Origin: an uncultured Bacteroidota bacterium
Lineage (GTDB): Bacteria; Bacteroidota; Bacteroidia; Flavobacteriales; Flavobacteriaceae
Assembly: GCA_913047695.1 (NCBI GenBank)
Contig: CAJWUI010000001.1
Span: 310,001 to 374,000, forward strand
Length of the DNA: 64,000 nucleotides
Direction of reading: 5' to 3'
Below the pieces are notes generated by a model. It searched no databases, had not been told where the DNA came from, and worked only from the letters and a program-made list of their open reading frames with translations. This document shows positions 21,472-30,605 of the stretch, one piece after another; the first letter of the stretch is position 1; every line of letters starts with the position of its first letter. The position numbers and the translations under genes were made by a program.

Positions 21472-23157
21472 TCAATAGTAAATATGAGATGCTCTGTCAT
21501 CACCACGGGGATCAGCACCGGTTGTTATAATACCACTTTTTGAAACCAAAATTGCATCTACCCGCCCAATTACCCTATTATACTCCTGCTTTACATCATA
21601 GCCTTTATCCTGGAGTTTTTTCATGGACAACTCATCAAATACACCATTTTCGAATTCGATTTTTTCAGGCAGCCATTGATGATGAAAGCGTGGGGCATTT
21701 ATTGCTGATTGAATATCCATTCCAAATTCGTAAACATTTAGTATTGTTTGCAGTACAGATGTAATAATTGTAGATCCTCCAGGGGTACCAAGGATCATAT
21801 AGAGTTTATTATCTTTTAAAATTATTGTCGGTGTCATTGAGCTTAGCATTCTTTTTTCTGCTTTTATTGAATTTATCTCACTACCAATTAAACCGAACAT
21901 GTTTGCAAATCCAGGTTTAATACTAAAATCGTCCATTTCGTTATTTAGAAAATATCCCCCATCTTCTACAAATACCTTTGATCCATAACTCCCGTTAAGA
22001 GTGGTTGTAACAGCAACCGCATTTCCTTCTTTATCTAATATCGAATAATGAGTGGTTTCTTCACTTTCTTTAGATGCAATTTTGCCAGCTTTGATGTCTT
22101 TTGATTCAGAAGCAAGATCGAAGGTAAAAGATTTCATCCTATTGTTTAAATAATTATGACTAATTAATTGATTATAAGATATTTTGTTAAAATCTGGGTC
22201 TCCTAAATATTTGCTTCTGTCTGAATATGATCTACGTTCAGCTTCAACTATAAGTTGTATTGCTTTTTCAGAATTATGATCATATTGATTTATGTTATAC
22301 GGTTCAATCATTTTCAATATTTGTCCAAGACAGATTCCCCCACTCGAAGGTGGACCCATGGAGTATATATTTAAGTTTTTATATCTAAAATTTAAAGGCT
22401 CTCTCCAGACTGGCTTATATTTAATTAAATCTTCATGGGTAATTATTCCACCAGCTTCACGGACTCTTTTAACTAGTGCTTCAGCAACTGGACCCTGATA
22501 AAAACCTTTAGCACCATATTTAGAAATACGCTTTAGAGTTTCAGCCAAAGCAATATTTTTCACCGTATCACCAGCCTTAAAATCCTGGGCATAAAAAGTT
22601 TTTTTACCATTTATTTTAATAAAATCATCTTTCTTACTTTTAAGACTTCTTTCCTGTTTTTCCGTAACGATGTATCCATTAGTTGCAAGATCAATGGCTG
22701 GCTTAACTAGATCCTCCCATGGCAAAGTACCAAATTTACTATGTATTTCTACTAAACCTGCAACTGTTCCTGGAACACCTACTGCTAGTCCACCCAGAGT
22801 ACTTTTTTCAGGAATGACATCTCCGTTTACATCCAAATACATTTTCTCATATGCACTTAATGGAGCCTTTTCTCTGTAATCCAAACTACCGACTTCACCA
22901 GAGGCAGTTCTGTAGACTAAAAACCCACCTCCTGAAATATTTCCAGCATTTGGAAAGCAAACAGTAAGAGCCAAATCAGTTGCAATCATAGCATCAAATG
23001 CAGAACCACCTTTATTTAATACTGATATTCCTATGTCAGAAGCTTCTTTACGTGCGCTTACAACAGCTGCTTTGATATCTTTAGTTTTGTTACAACTACT
23101 AAGAAAAGATAGAACTATCGTTATATGTGTCAACTTTATTAAAAGTCTCAAGATCAT
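21472..23157 (-). CDS. ggt: gamma-glutamyltransferase
   Basis: GGSAFDAMIATDLALTVCFPNAGNISGGGFLVYR; ETTHYSILDKEGNAVAVTTTLNGSYGS catalytic Thr; SSMTPTIILKDNKLYMILGTPGGSTI. Confidence 0.95.
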   Translation of the reverse strand: MILRLLIKLTHITIVLSFLSSCNKTKDIKAAVVSARKEASDIGISVLNKGGSAFDAMIATDLALTVCFPNAGNISGGGFLVYRTASGEVGSLDYREKAPLSAYEKMYLDVNGDVIPEKSTLGGLAVGVPGTVAGLVEIHSKFGTLPWEDLVKPAIDLATNGYIVTEKQERSLKSKKDDFIKINGKKTFYAQDFKAGDTVKNIALAETLKRISKYGAKGFYQGPVAEALVKRVREAGGIITHEDLIKYKPVWREPLNFRYKNLNIYSMGPPSSGGICLGQILKMIEPYNINQYDHNSEKAIQLIVEAERRSYSDRSKYLGDPDFNKISYNQLISHNYLNNRMKSFTFDLASESKDIKAGKIASKESEETTHYSILDKEGNAVAVTTTLNGSYGSKVFVEDGGYFLNNEMDDFSIKPGFANMFGLIGSEINSIKAEKRMLSSMTPTIILKDNKLYMILGTPGGSTIITSVLQTILNVYEFGMDIQSAINAPRFHHQWLPEKIEFENGVFDELSMKKLQDKGYDVKQEYNRVIGRVDAILVSKSGIITTGADPRGDDRASHIYY

Positions 23158-23738
23158 AAATCCTTTATTTTATTTTTTGTAAAAAGGGTTACATCCTCCA
23201 TAAAATGGAAAAAATGGCTTTCAAAATAGGTATATTTTTCAATTAAATCATAAGTTGAAGCTGCTAATTTAGAAGGGAATTTTGTCCTTTCTTCCATTTG
23301 TTTCAAAATAACCTTAAGATCTTTAAGATTTGAATATTGTTCAAGCCATTTTTGACTAATAAAAGTACGTATAAAGTATTGGACTTGAACATTGAAATAG
23401 AGACATGATTTTTCAAGTTTATCATAAAAACTATTTGAATAAATTTTTAAAGGTGTTCTATGAAAATCTTTCCAATTAGCCGCTAAAAAATGATCAAAAT
23501 ACATATCAATAATAACTCTGCTGTAATGCCTGTATTTTGGAAATAATTCATGTACACAATTTTTGTATGAGTTGTGATTGTCAGTAAATTCATCGATTAA
23601 TCTGTGCAAGACAATCCCACTTTTTATTTTATCTGGTAATTCTGAAATTTTATTGCCCTTTATTTGATCTGCAACCAGGTTGCCTACAGCTAATTCTTTA
23701 TCGTGACCTGACAAATAAATGTGACCTAAAAAATTCAT
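23154..23738 (-). CDS. acyl carrier protein phosphodiesterase-like (DUF479/AcpH family)
   Basis: MNFLGHIYLSGHDKELAVGNLVADQIKG...IVLHRLIDEFTDNH...VIIDMYFDHFLAANW. Confidence 0.85.
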   Translation of the reverse strand: MNFLGHIYLSGHDKELAVGNLVADQIKGNKISELPDKIKSGIVLHRLIDEFTDNHNSYKNCVHELFPKYRHYSRVIIDMYFDHFLAANWKDFHRTPLKIYSNSFYDKLEKSCLYFNVQVQYFIRTFISQKWLEQYSNLKDLKVILKQMEERTKFPSKLAASTYDLIEKYTYFESHFFHFMEDVTLFTKNKIKDL

Positions 23739-23895
23739 CTTGCTAAAATAATTCTTTTAAAAACCATTTTAAAAATAATTACACTCTGGTTTAATGATTA
23801 ACATTAATTACTTTAATATCGTACATTAAATTTGTGTGTGAGAGCTACATTTACTTATTATAATTTAAATTGCAAGGTTTTATATTTTATACAAT

Positions 23896-25284
23896 ATGAC
23901 CTTAATTAAATCAATTTCAGGAATTCGCGGCACAGTAGGAGGGGTGCCTGAGGTAAATCTTACTCCATTGGATGTTGTACGTTTTACTTCAGCTTATGGA
24001 AAATGGATTAAAGAGAATAACATCGGTGATTTAAGGATTTACACTGGAAGAGATTCAAGGATTTCAGGACCAATGTTTCACACATTGGTTAATAATACAC
24101 TTGTTGGAATTGGAATTAATGTTGTTGATTTAGGTGTTTCTCCAACACCGACCTTAGGAATAGCTGTGAATTCAGAACAAGCTAGCGGTGGTATTATGCT
24201 ATCCGCCAGTCATAATAAAAAGAAATGGAATGCATTGAAACTATTTAATTCGAGCGGTGAATTCATAAATGAGGAAGATGGGTTAAAAATTTTAAAATAT
24301 GCTGATGATTTGAATTTCAGTTATGCAAAAATAGATGAACTTGGTACCATAATAACTCACGATGATTATATTGACAACCATATAAACAAAATTTTGAAAT
24401 TAGAATCTGTAGATGAAATCGGAATACAGAATTCTAAATTTAAAATAGTGGTAGATGGAATAAACTCAATTGGTGGTGTAGCTATTCCAAAACTTCTCGA
24501 TGCCTTAAATGTTCAAGTTATTAAAATTAATTGTAATCCAAATGGTGATTTTGCTCATGATCCAGAGCCATTAGCAGAAAATCTTGGAGAACTATGTGAT
24601 GCTGTGATAGAAAACAATGCCGATCTTGGAATAGCTGTTGACCCAGATGTTGATCGTCTTGTATTTGTAGATGAAAAAGGGGGGGTATTTAACGAGGAAT
24701 ATACATTAGTTGCTTGTGCTGATTATATACTATCTAAGCAAAAAGGTAGAACAGTTTCTAATCTTTCTTCGACACGTGCTCTATCTGATGTTACTAAAAG
24801 TCACGGTCAATCATATTTTACAAGTGCAGTTGGCGAATTGAACGTAGTTAGAGAAATGAAAAAAGTTAATGCTGTCATAGGAGGAGAAGGCAATGGTGGT
24901 GTAATATATCCTAAACTGCATTATGGAAGAGATGCGATGGTTGGCACAGCATTATTTTTATCATTAGTTACAAGTAGACAAAAAACTGTCTCTGAGATAA
25001 GATCATCCTATCCAAGTTATTTTATGAGTAAAAATAAAATTTCAGCTAATCAAAATATCAATTTAAATGAGATATTAAATAAGTTAGCTAAAGAATATAG
25101 TAATGAGAAAACTTCAGTGATAGATGGTTTGAAAATAGATTTTTCCGAAATGTGGGTACATCTAAGAAAGTCAAATACAGAGCCTGTAATAAGAATATAT
25201 ACTGAAGCAACCACAAAGTCAGATGCCGATAAATTATCGAATAAATTTATTTCGAAAATTAATCACCTCATTGAGAAAATTTAA
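23896..25284 (+). CDS. glmM: phosphoglucosamine mutase / phosphohexomutase
   Basis: SISGIRGTVGG; GGIMLSASHNKKKWNALK phosphoserine loop; VDPDVDRLVFVDEKG; GEGNGGVIYP. Confidence 0.9.
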   Translation: MTLIKSISGIRGTVGGVPEVNLTPLDVVRFTSAYGKWIKENNIGDLRIYTGRDSRISGPMFHTLVNNTLVGIGINVVDLGVSPTPTLGIAVNSEQASGGIMLSASHNKKKWNALKLFNSSGEFINEEDGLKILKYADDLNFSYAKIDELGTIITHDDYIDNHINKILKLESVDEIGIQNSKFKIVVDGINSIGGVAIPKLLDALNVQVIKINCNPNGDFAHDPEPLAENLGELCDAVIENNADLGIAVDPDVDRLVFVDEKGGVFNEEYTLVACADYILSKQKGRTVSNLSSTRALSDVTKSHGQSYFTSAVGELNVVREMKKVNAVIGGEGNGGVIYPKLHYGRDAMVGTALFLSLVTSRQKTVSEIRSSYPSYFMSKNKISANQNINLNEILNKLAKEYSNEKTSVIDGLKIDFSEMWVHLRKSNTEPVIRIYTEATTKSDADKLSNKFISKINHLIEKI

Positions 25285-26137
25285 ATCTTTTGTGAGTCCA
25301 TAAATATTGACTAGGGTCCTCAAAGATTTGTTTTTCGAGCCATTTTGTATAAGTATTTGTTATCATATTTTTTTTTGTATTTTTTGGAAAACTGGATATA
25401 ACTTTAAATTCAACATTATAATAACCTCTTTTAATTCTATTGATTTTTGAAAACACAACAGGTATATTTAAATCTCGTGAAAGACTTTCTGCACCGCTAT
25501 AGGCAGGTACTTTTTTACCTAAAAAATTTATCCAATATGTTGAACTTTTTGGTCTTGGTGATTGGTCACTAGCAAAACCATAAACTCCAAGTTCTTTTTT
25601 CAATTCTTTTGATTTTATAATTTCTACAGCTTTTTTTTGAGGTATCATTTCAGAATTATGGCATCTTCTTATTTTGTTAATCAGTCTATCAAAATAGAGA
25701 TTTCGTATTGGACGATAAATGCCATAACCTTTGTGTTTTATATGGTATCCCAAAGACATCATCCACTCCCAGGATGAATAATGACCACAGATTAAAAAAA
25801 TTGAACGTTTTTCTTTTTCAAAAAATTTCAAGATCCCAATATTTTGGACATTAAATCTTTCCAACATTTCTGCTTTTGACATACCCATAGATTTAATTAT
25901 TTCTAAGAAAATATCGCAAAAATGAGAATAGAATTTTTTCTCAATTTCTTTAATCTTTGACACCTCATACTCCGGGAAAGCAATCATCAGGTTTGATCTC
26001 ACAATATTTCTTCTATACCTTATGATTCTATAAACAAAAAAACATGCTATATCAGAAAATGCATAAAGAATATTAAAGGGCATTCTTGATATAAGAAATA
26101 AATAAGGATATACTATAAGATAAGTTATGCGATCCAT
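25268..26137 (-). CDS. lysophospholipid/lipid A acyltransferase family (LpxL/HtrB-like)
   Basis: FFVYRIIRYRRNIVRSNLMIAFPE; ICGHYSSWEWMMSLG; ASDQSPRPKSSTYWINFLGKKVPAYSGAESLSR. Confidence 0.88.
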   Translation of the reverse strand: MDRITYLIVYPYLFLISRMPFNILYAFSDIACFFVYRIIRYRRNIVRSNLMIAFPEYEVSKIKEIEKKFYSHFCDIFLEIIKSMGMSKAEMLERFNVQNIGILKFFEKEKRSIFLICGHYSSWEWMMSLGYHIKHKGYGIYRPIRNLYFDRLINKIRRCHNSEMIPQKKAVEIIKSKELKKELGVYGFASDQSPRPKSSTYWINFLGKKVPAYSGAESLSRDLNIPVVFSKINRIKRGYYNVEFKVISSFPKNTKKNMITNTYTKWLEKQIFEDPSQYLWTHKRFKFSQ

Positions 26138-26284
26138 CTTAAATTTATTTCAAAAATATATTTTTAGTTATGATGGTCTAATAAATTTTGCAATGTTAAA
26201 ATTTATCGCAAATTTAAATTCTCTCATAAAATTATTGATAATTCCACAAGGTAATTTACTTTTATGTGTTAATCCTTATTTGAT

Positions 26285-27193
26285 ATGAAATTTACTACTG
26301 ACTCAGTAATGACGAGAATTCTTGATGAGCTTTTTAAAATTTATGCTAAGCGTGTTCCTGATGTGAAAAAGATTACAAATGCGATGATTGAAAGAGGAAT
26401 GGTTTCAGATCAAAATGAAATAATTAACGATCATATAGCTTTCCGAACTTTGGGAGTTCCTAATCTAGGTATAACTTCATTTGAAAAAATCTTTTTGGCT
26501 AACGGTTATAAGCGTATGGATTTCTATCATTTTGATGCAAAAAAATTAGATGCCTATTGGTATTCTCCACCTACAGAAGATCTTCCTCGTGTTTTTATCA
26601 GTGAACTCAAAGTAGAAAAGCTTTCATCTAGTGTTCAAAATGTTGTTAAATTTTATACGGATTCTATTGTTTATGATCCAGTTGATAATTTGAATTTAGG
26701 TGATTATAAGGCTGTTGCAAAATATTTTCAAACCCCACTTTGGGACCTACCTTCATTAAGTGATTACGAACTTCTTTTAAGTGAAAGCGAATACGCAGCA
26801 TGGGTAATTTACAATAGATATTACTTAAATCATTATACAATTAGCGTACATGACCTTCCAAATCCTTATAATAAACTTGAATCATTTAATGATTTTTTAA
26901 ATGATATAGGAATAAAATTAAATACATCAGGCGGGGTTATAAAAACTAGTAAGGATCTATTACTTCGACAAAGCAGTTCTGTAGCTAATACGATAAGAGC
27001 AAACTTCAGCAATGGAAATACAAAAAAAATTGCTGGTAGTTATGTTGAATTTGCAGAAAGGAGCCTATTACCAGAGTTTAGAAATTTAAAATCAGACAAA
27101 TTAAAAAGAGAGCATCGCAGAGAAGGGTTTGAAACAGCAAATGCTGATCGTATTTTTGAAAGTACCTTTACTTCACAAATAAAAAACCAATAA
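26285..27193 (+). CDS. DUF1338 family protein (2-oxoadipate dioxygenase/decarboxylase-like)
   Basis: DHIAFRTLG...RMDFYHFDAKKLDAYWYSPP...PRVFISELKVEKLS; NHYTISVHDLP; GSYVEFAER. Confidence 0.82.
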   Translation: MKFTTDSVMTRILDELFKIYAKRVPDVKKITNAMIERGMVSDQNEIINDHIAFRTLGVPNLGITSFEKIFLANGYKRMDFYHFDAKKLDAYWYSPPTEDLPRVFISELKVEKLSSSVQNVVKFYTDSIVYDPVDNLNLGDYKAVAKYFQTPLWDLPSLSDYELLLSESEYAAWVIYNRYYLNHYTISVHDLPNPYNKLESFNDFLNDIGIKLNTSGGVIKTSKDLLLRQSSSVANTIRANFSNGNTKKIAGSYVEFAERSLLPEFRNLKSDKLKREHRREGFETANADRIFESTFTSQIKNQ

Positions 27194-27195
27194 AT

Positions 27196-28728
27196 ATGGA
27201 TGTTAAACAAATACTTGAGAATCTTAGAATAAAATCTCTTCAGGGGGGGTGTAACTTTGGAGCTGAGTGGTTTGGATCTAGTGATGAAATTTGTTCTTTC
27301 AGTCCTGTTGATGGAAGCCTTCTTGGAAAATTAAAAACGACTTCTTTTGAAGATTTCGAAATTGTTATAAAGAAAGCAGAAAAAGCTTTTAATAGCTTTA
27401 GAAAAATTCCTCCACCAAAAAGAGGTGAACTTGTAAGACAATTCGGCAATAAACTTCGTGATAATAAATTAAGCCTCGGGTATTTAGTTTCATGGGAAAT
27501 GGGAAAATCCATTCAAGAAGGATTAGGTGAAGTTCAAGAGATGATTGATATATGTGACTTTGCAGTTGGACTTTCGAGACAGTTGTACGGATTTACAATG
27601 ACATCAGAAAGAAAATCACATCGATTATACGAACAATATCATCCTTTAGGTCTAGTAGGTATTATTTCTGCATTTAACTTTCCGGTTGCAGTTTGGAGTT
27701 GGAATGTTGCCCTAGCATGGGTGTGTGGTAATGTATGTATTTGGAAACCTAGTGAAAAAACACCTCTTTGTAGTATCGCATGCCAAAACTTAATTATAGA
27801 TGTTTTAAAGCAAAATAATATTGATGAAGGAGTGTCATGTGTAATTAATGGTGGGGCCGTTGTAGGGAGCTGGATTGCAGATGACAAACGTATATCGCTT
27901 GTATCAGCAACTGGATCTACAAAAATGGGAGTAAGTGTCTCAAAAAAAGTAGGTGCGCGACTTGGTAAAACAATACTTGAATTAGGAGGTAATAATGCAA
28001 TTATAATAACACCTAACGCAGATTTAGGTATTGCGATTCGAGCAAGTATTTTTGGGGCAGTTGGTACTTGTGGACAACGTTGTACATCAACAAGGCGTCT
28101 AATTGTTCATGAATCGATATTCAATAAATTCACAGAAAATTTAAAAAAATCCTACAAACAATTGAGAATTGGAAATCCAATTGATGAGAAAAACCACATT
28201 GGTCCTTTAATTGATGAAAATGCTGCACTAATTTTTTCAAATACATTAAAAGAGATTGAAAATCAAGAGGGAACTTGGTTAGTAAAGGGGGGTCTTTTGT
28301 CCGAAAAGGATCATGGTAGTAAATGCTATGTTAAACCAGCTGTTGCAATTATAGGCCGTGAGGCTAAAATAATTCAAAGTGAAACATTTGCACCTATTTT
28401 ATATATAATTAAATATAAGGGTGATATTGAAGAAGCAATCTCAATTCAGAATGAAGTTAAACAAGGGCTTTCATCATCGATTATGTCACTTAATATTAAA
28501 GAAACAGAAACCTTCTTATCAAGTTGGGGGAGTGATTGTGGGATTGCAAATGTAAATATTGGAACTTCTGGTGCAGAGATAGGTGGCGCTTTTGGAGGCG
28601 AAAAAGAATCAGGAGGTGGCAGAGAGAGTGGTTCTGATGCTTGGAAGGCATATATGCGAAGGCAAACTAACACGATAAATTTTTCCAATCAAATCCCACT
28701 AGCACAGGGAATTAACTTTAATTTATAA
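27196..28728 (+). CDS. aldehyde dehydrogenase, L-aminoadipate-semialdehyde/piperideine-6-carboxylate dehydrogenase-like
   Basis: GIISAFNFPVAVWSWN; SATGSTKMGVSVSKKVGARLGKTILELGGNNAIII; GTCGQRCTSTRRLIVHE. Confidence 0.9.
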   Translation: MDVKQILENLRIKSLQGGCNFGAEWFGSSDEICSFSPVDGSLLGKLKTTSFEDFEIVIKKAEKAFNSFRKIPPPKRGELVRQFGNKLRDNKLSLGYLVSWEMGKSIQEGLGEVQEMIDICDFAVGLSRQLYGFTMTSERKSHRLYEQYHPLGLVGIISAFNFPVAVWSWNVALAWVCGNVCIWKPSEKTPLCSIACQNLIIDVLKQNNIDEGVSCVINGGAVVGSWIADDKRISLVSATGSTKMGVSVSKKVGARLGKTILELGGNNAIIITPNADLGIAIRASIFGAVGTCGQRCTSTRRLIVHESIFNKFTENLKKSYKQLRIGNPIDEKNHIGPLIDENAALIFSNTLKEIENQEGTWLVKGGLLSEKDHGSKCYVKPAVAIIGREAKIIQSETFAPILYIIKYKGDIEEAISIQNEVKQGLSSSIMSLNIKETETFLSSWGSDCGIANVNIGTSGAEIGGAFGGEKESGGGRESGSDAWKAYMRRQTNTINFSNQIPLAQGINFNL

Positions 28729-28736
28729 ATATTTAA

Positions 28737-29396
28737 ATGCTCGAATCATTTCCATTAGTTGGAGCAATCATTTTAATTATAAACATTTTATCTAGTATAG
28801 TAGGTTTTCGGGATAGAAGGTTTTTTGAAAGTTATAGCTTCGAAATCAATAAAATCCGAAAAGGAGAATATTACAGGTTACTAACTTCAGGATTTCTTCA
28901 CGTGAATACTCCACATCTAATATTTAATATGGTTACACTATATTTTTTTGTTTCTTTTGTAACGTATTCTTTAGGAGCACTCTCATTTCTGATACTATAC
29001 TTCGCAAGTTTAATAATAGGAAATCTTTTAACTTTAGTAATTCATTTTAATCAGTCTAATTACAGCGCAGTAGGTGCTAGTGGCGCAGTTACAGGTATTT
29101 TGTTTAGCTCTTTATTACTATTTCCATCAATTGAATTAATGATTTTCTTTATACCTATACCAATTCCAGGTTATATTTTTGGCATTGGGTATATCTTGTA
29201 CACTATTTACGGAATAGGTGCACAGAATGATAATATTGGTCATTCTGCCCATTTTGGTGGAGCTGTAGGAGGTGTAATCTTGACATTGTTCTATGATTTT
29301 GATGTTATATACAATTCAAAATTAATGTTGAGTATATTGTGTCTAACTATACTGGTTGCTGGCTATTTACTTTATGATAAAAAAAATAAAAATTAA
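28737..29396 (+). CDS. rhomboid family intramembrane serine protease
   Basis: GFLHVNTPHLIFNMVTLYFF; SAVGASGAVTGILFSS (catalytic GASG); GHSAHFGGAVGG. Confidence 0.93.
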   Translation: MLESFPLVGAIILIINILSSIVGFRDRRFFESYSFEINKIRKGEYYRLLTSGFLHVNTPHLIFNMVTLYFFVSFVTYSLGALSFLILYFASLIIGNLLTLVIHFNQSNYSAVGASGAVTGILFSSLLLFPSIELMIFFIPIPIPGYIFGIGYILYTIYGIGAQNDNIGHSAHFGGAVGGVILTLFYDFDVIYNSKLMLSILCLTILVAGYLLYDKKNKN

Positions 29397-30511
29397 ATAT
29401 CAGATAGTAATTCTTCTACTTTTTTATAAAGTTCCATACCACGCAAATCACGAGCTACGATTACTCCATTTTTATCTAAAACAAATGTAGCAGGGATGGC
29501 AGAAACTTTATATAATTTTGCGATTGGGTCATTCCAAAACATCAAATTTGACACATGATCCCAAACTAAACCATCATCTTCGATTGCTCTTACCCATTTA
29601 TTTTTTTCCTTATCAAGTGATACTCCAACTATATTTAAACCGCGGTTTTTATTTTCAAGGTACAATTTGACTAGATTAGGATTTTCGATTCTACAAGGTC
29701 TGCACCAACTTGCCCAAAAATCTATGATTGTCACCTTAGCCAAACTGTTTTTTAATTCAAAGGGTTTTCCATTTGGGCTTTTACCCTGAAATGAAGGAGC
29801 TATTTGTCCTACCTCAGCAGAATCTGCACTTTGTTCAAGCTGATTTTTCACAGATTTACCAGATCTAGTATTTTTGATTCTTTCTTCGAGAGAATCAAAA
29901 AGATTTTTTGCTTCATCAGTTGAAATAACTTTACTGGAAATAAAACGTTCTAAAATTAAAATAGATAGCAGAGAGTTTGGAGAGGCCTTTAGAAATTCAA
30001 GCTCATAATCTTGAATCTGCTCACGAACCTCTTTATATTGTTCCTGAAGATCCTGAGCTAACAAACTATCTTTTAAAATCATTGCTTGCTGCAAATCATT
30101 ACCGATGCCATTTAATGATTCTATATATTTTCGTGTTTCTGACTTATATCGCATGAAATCGTCATTTGAGGTGGTTCCATTTGCTGTTGAAAGCCCTAAG
30201 CTATCTTTAAACAATGAAATATTTACAGTTCCACTTTCAGCTATAAAAGGGAAAGTATTATTGTCTCCAGCAATTTGAAGAAACTGAAAATTAGGTTCCA
30301 CTATCTCAGTTTCTAATTCAAATGATCCTTTATTTGATACAATTGTATCAAGTGTTACAGGTTGGTTATTAAGGTCGGCAACAATTAAATAAATGTTGGT
30401 CTTGCTGTCAATGTCGACTTTACCCTTAATTTTTAGTAAGTTGGGGTTACTATCCTGACATGAATTTAAAATTGTAAAAACTAAAACGAGTGATAAGAAG
30501 TATTTATGCAT
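29393..30511 (-). CDS. TlpA-like thiol-disulfide oxidoreductase lipoprotein (DUF4369-type N-terminus)
   Basis: Lipobox LNSCQDS; KVTIIDFWASWCRPCRIENPNLVKLY thioredoxin WCRPC motif. Confidence 0.92.
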   Translation of the reverse strand: MHKYFLSLVLVFTILNSCQDSNPNLLKIKGKVDIDSKTNIYLIVADLNNQPVTLDTIVSNKGSFELETEIVEPNFQFLQIAGDNNTFPFIAESGTVNISLFKDSLGLSTANGTTSNDDFMRYKSETRKYIESLNGIGNDLQQAMILKDSLLAQDLQEQYKEVREQIQDYELEFLKASPNSLLSILILERFISSKVISTDEAKNLFDSLEERIKNTRSGKSVKNQLEQSADSAEVGQIAPSFQGKSPNGKPFELKNSLAKVTIIDFWASWCRPCRIENPNLVKLYLENKNRGLNIVGVSLDKEKNKWVRAIEDDGLVWDHVSNLMFWNDPIAKLYKVSAIPATFVLDKNGVIVARDLRGMELYKKVEELLSDI

Positions 30512-30605
30512 AATCTCTGTTAATATCAGTAAAATTAATCAATTGATTGGAAATGGAAAACTTATCATTATTTTTACTTCCTCAGCAAGATTTATTTAAA
30601 TAAAA

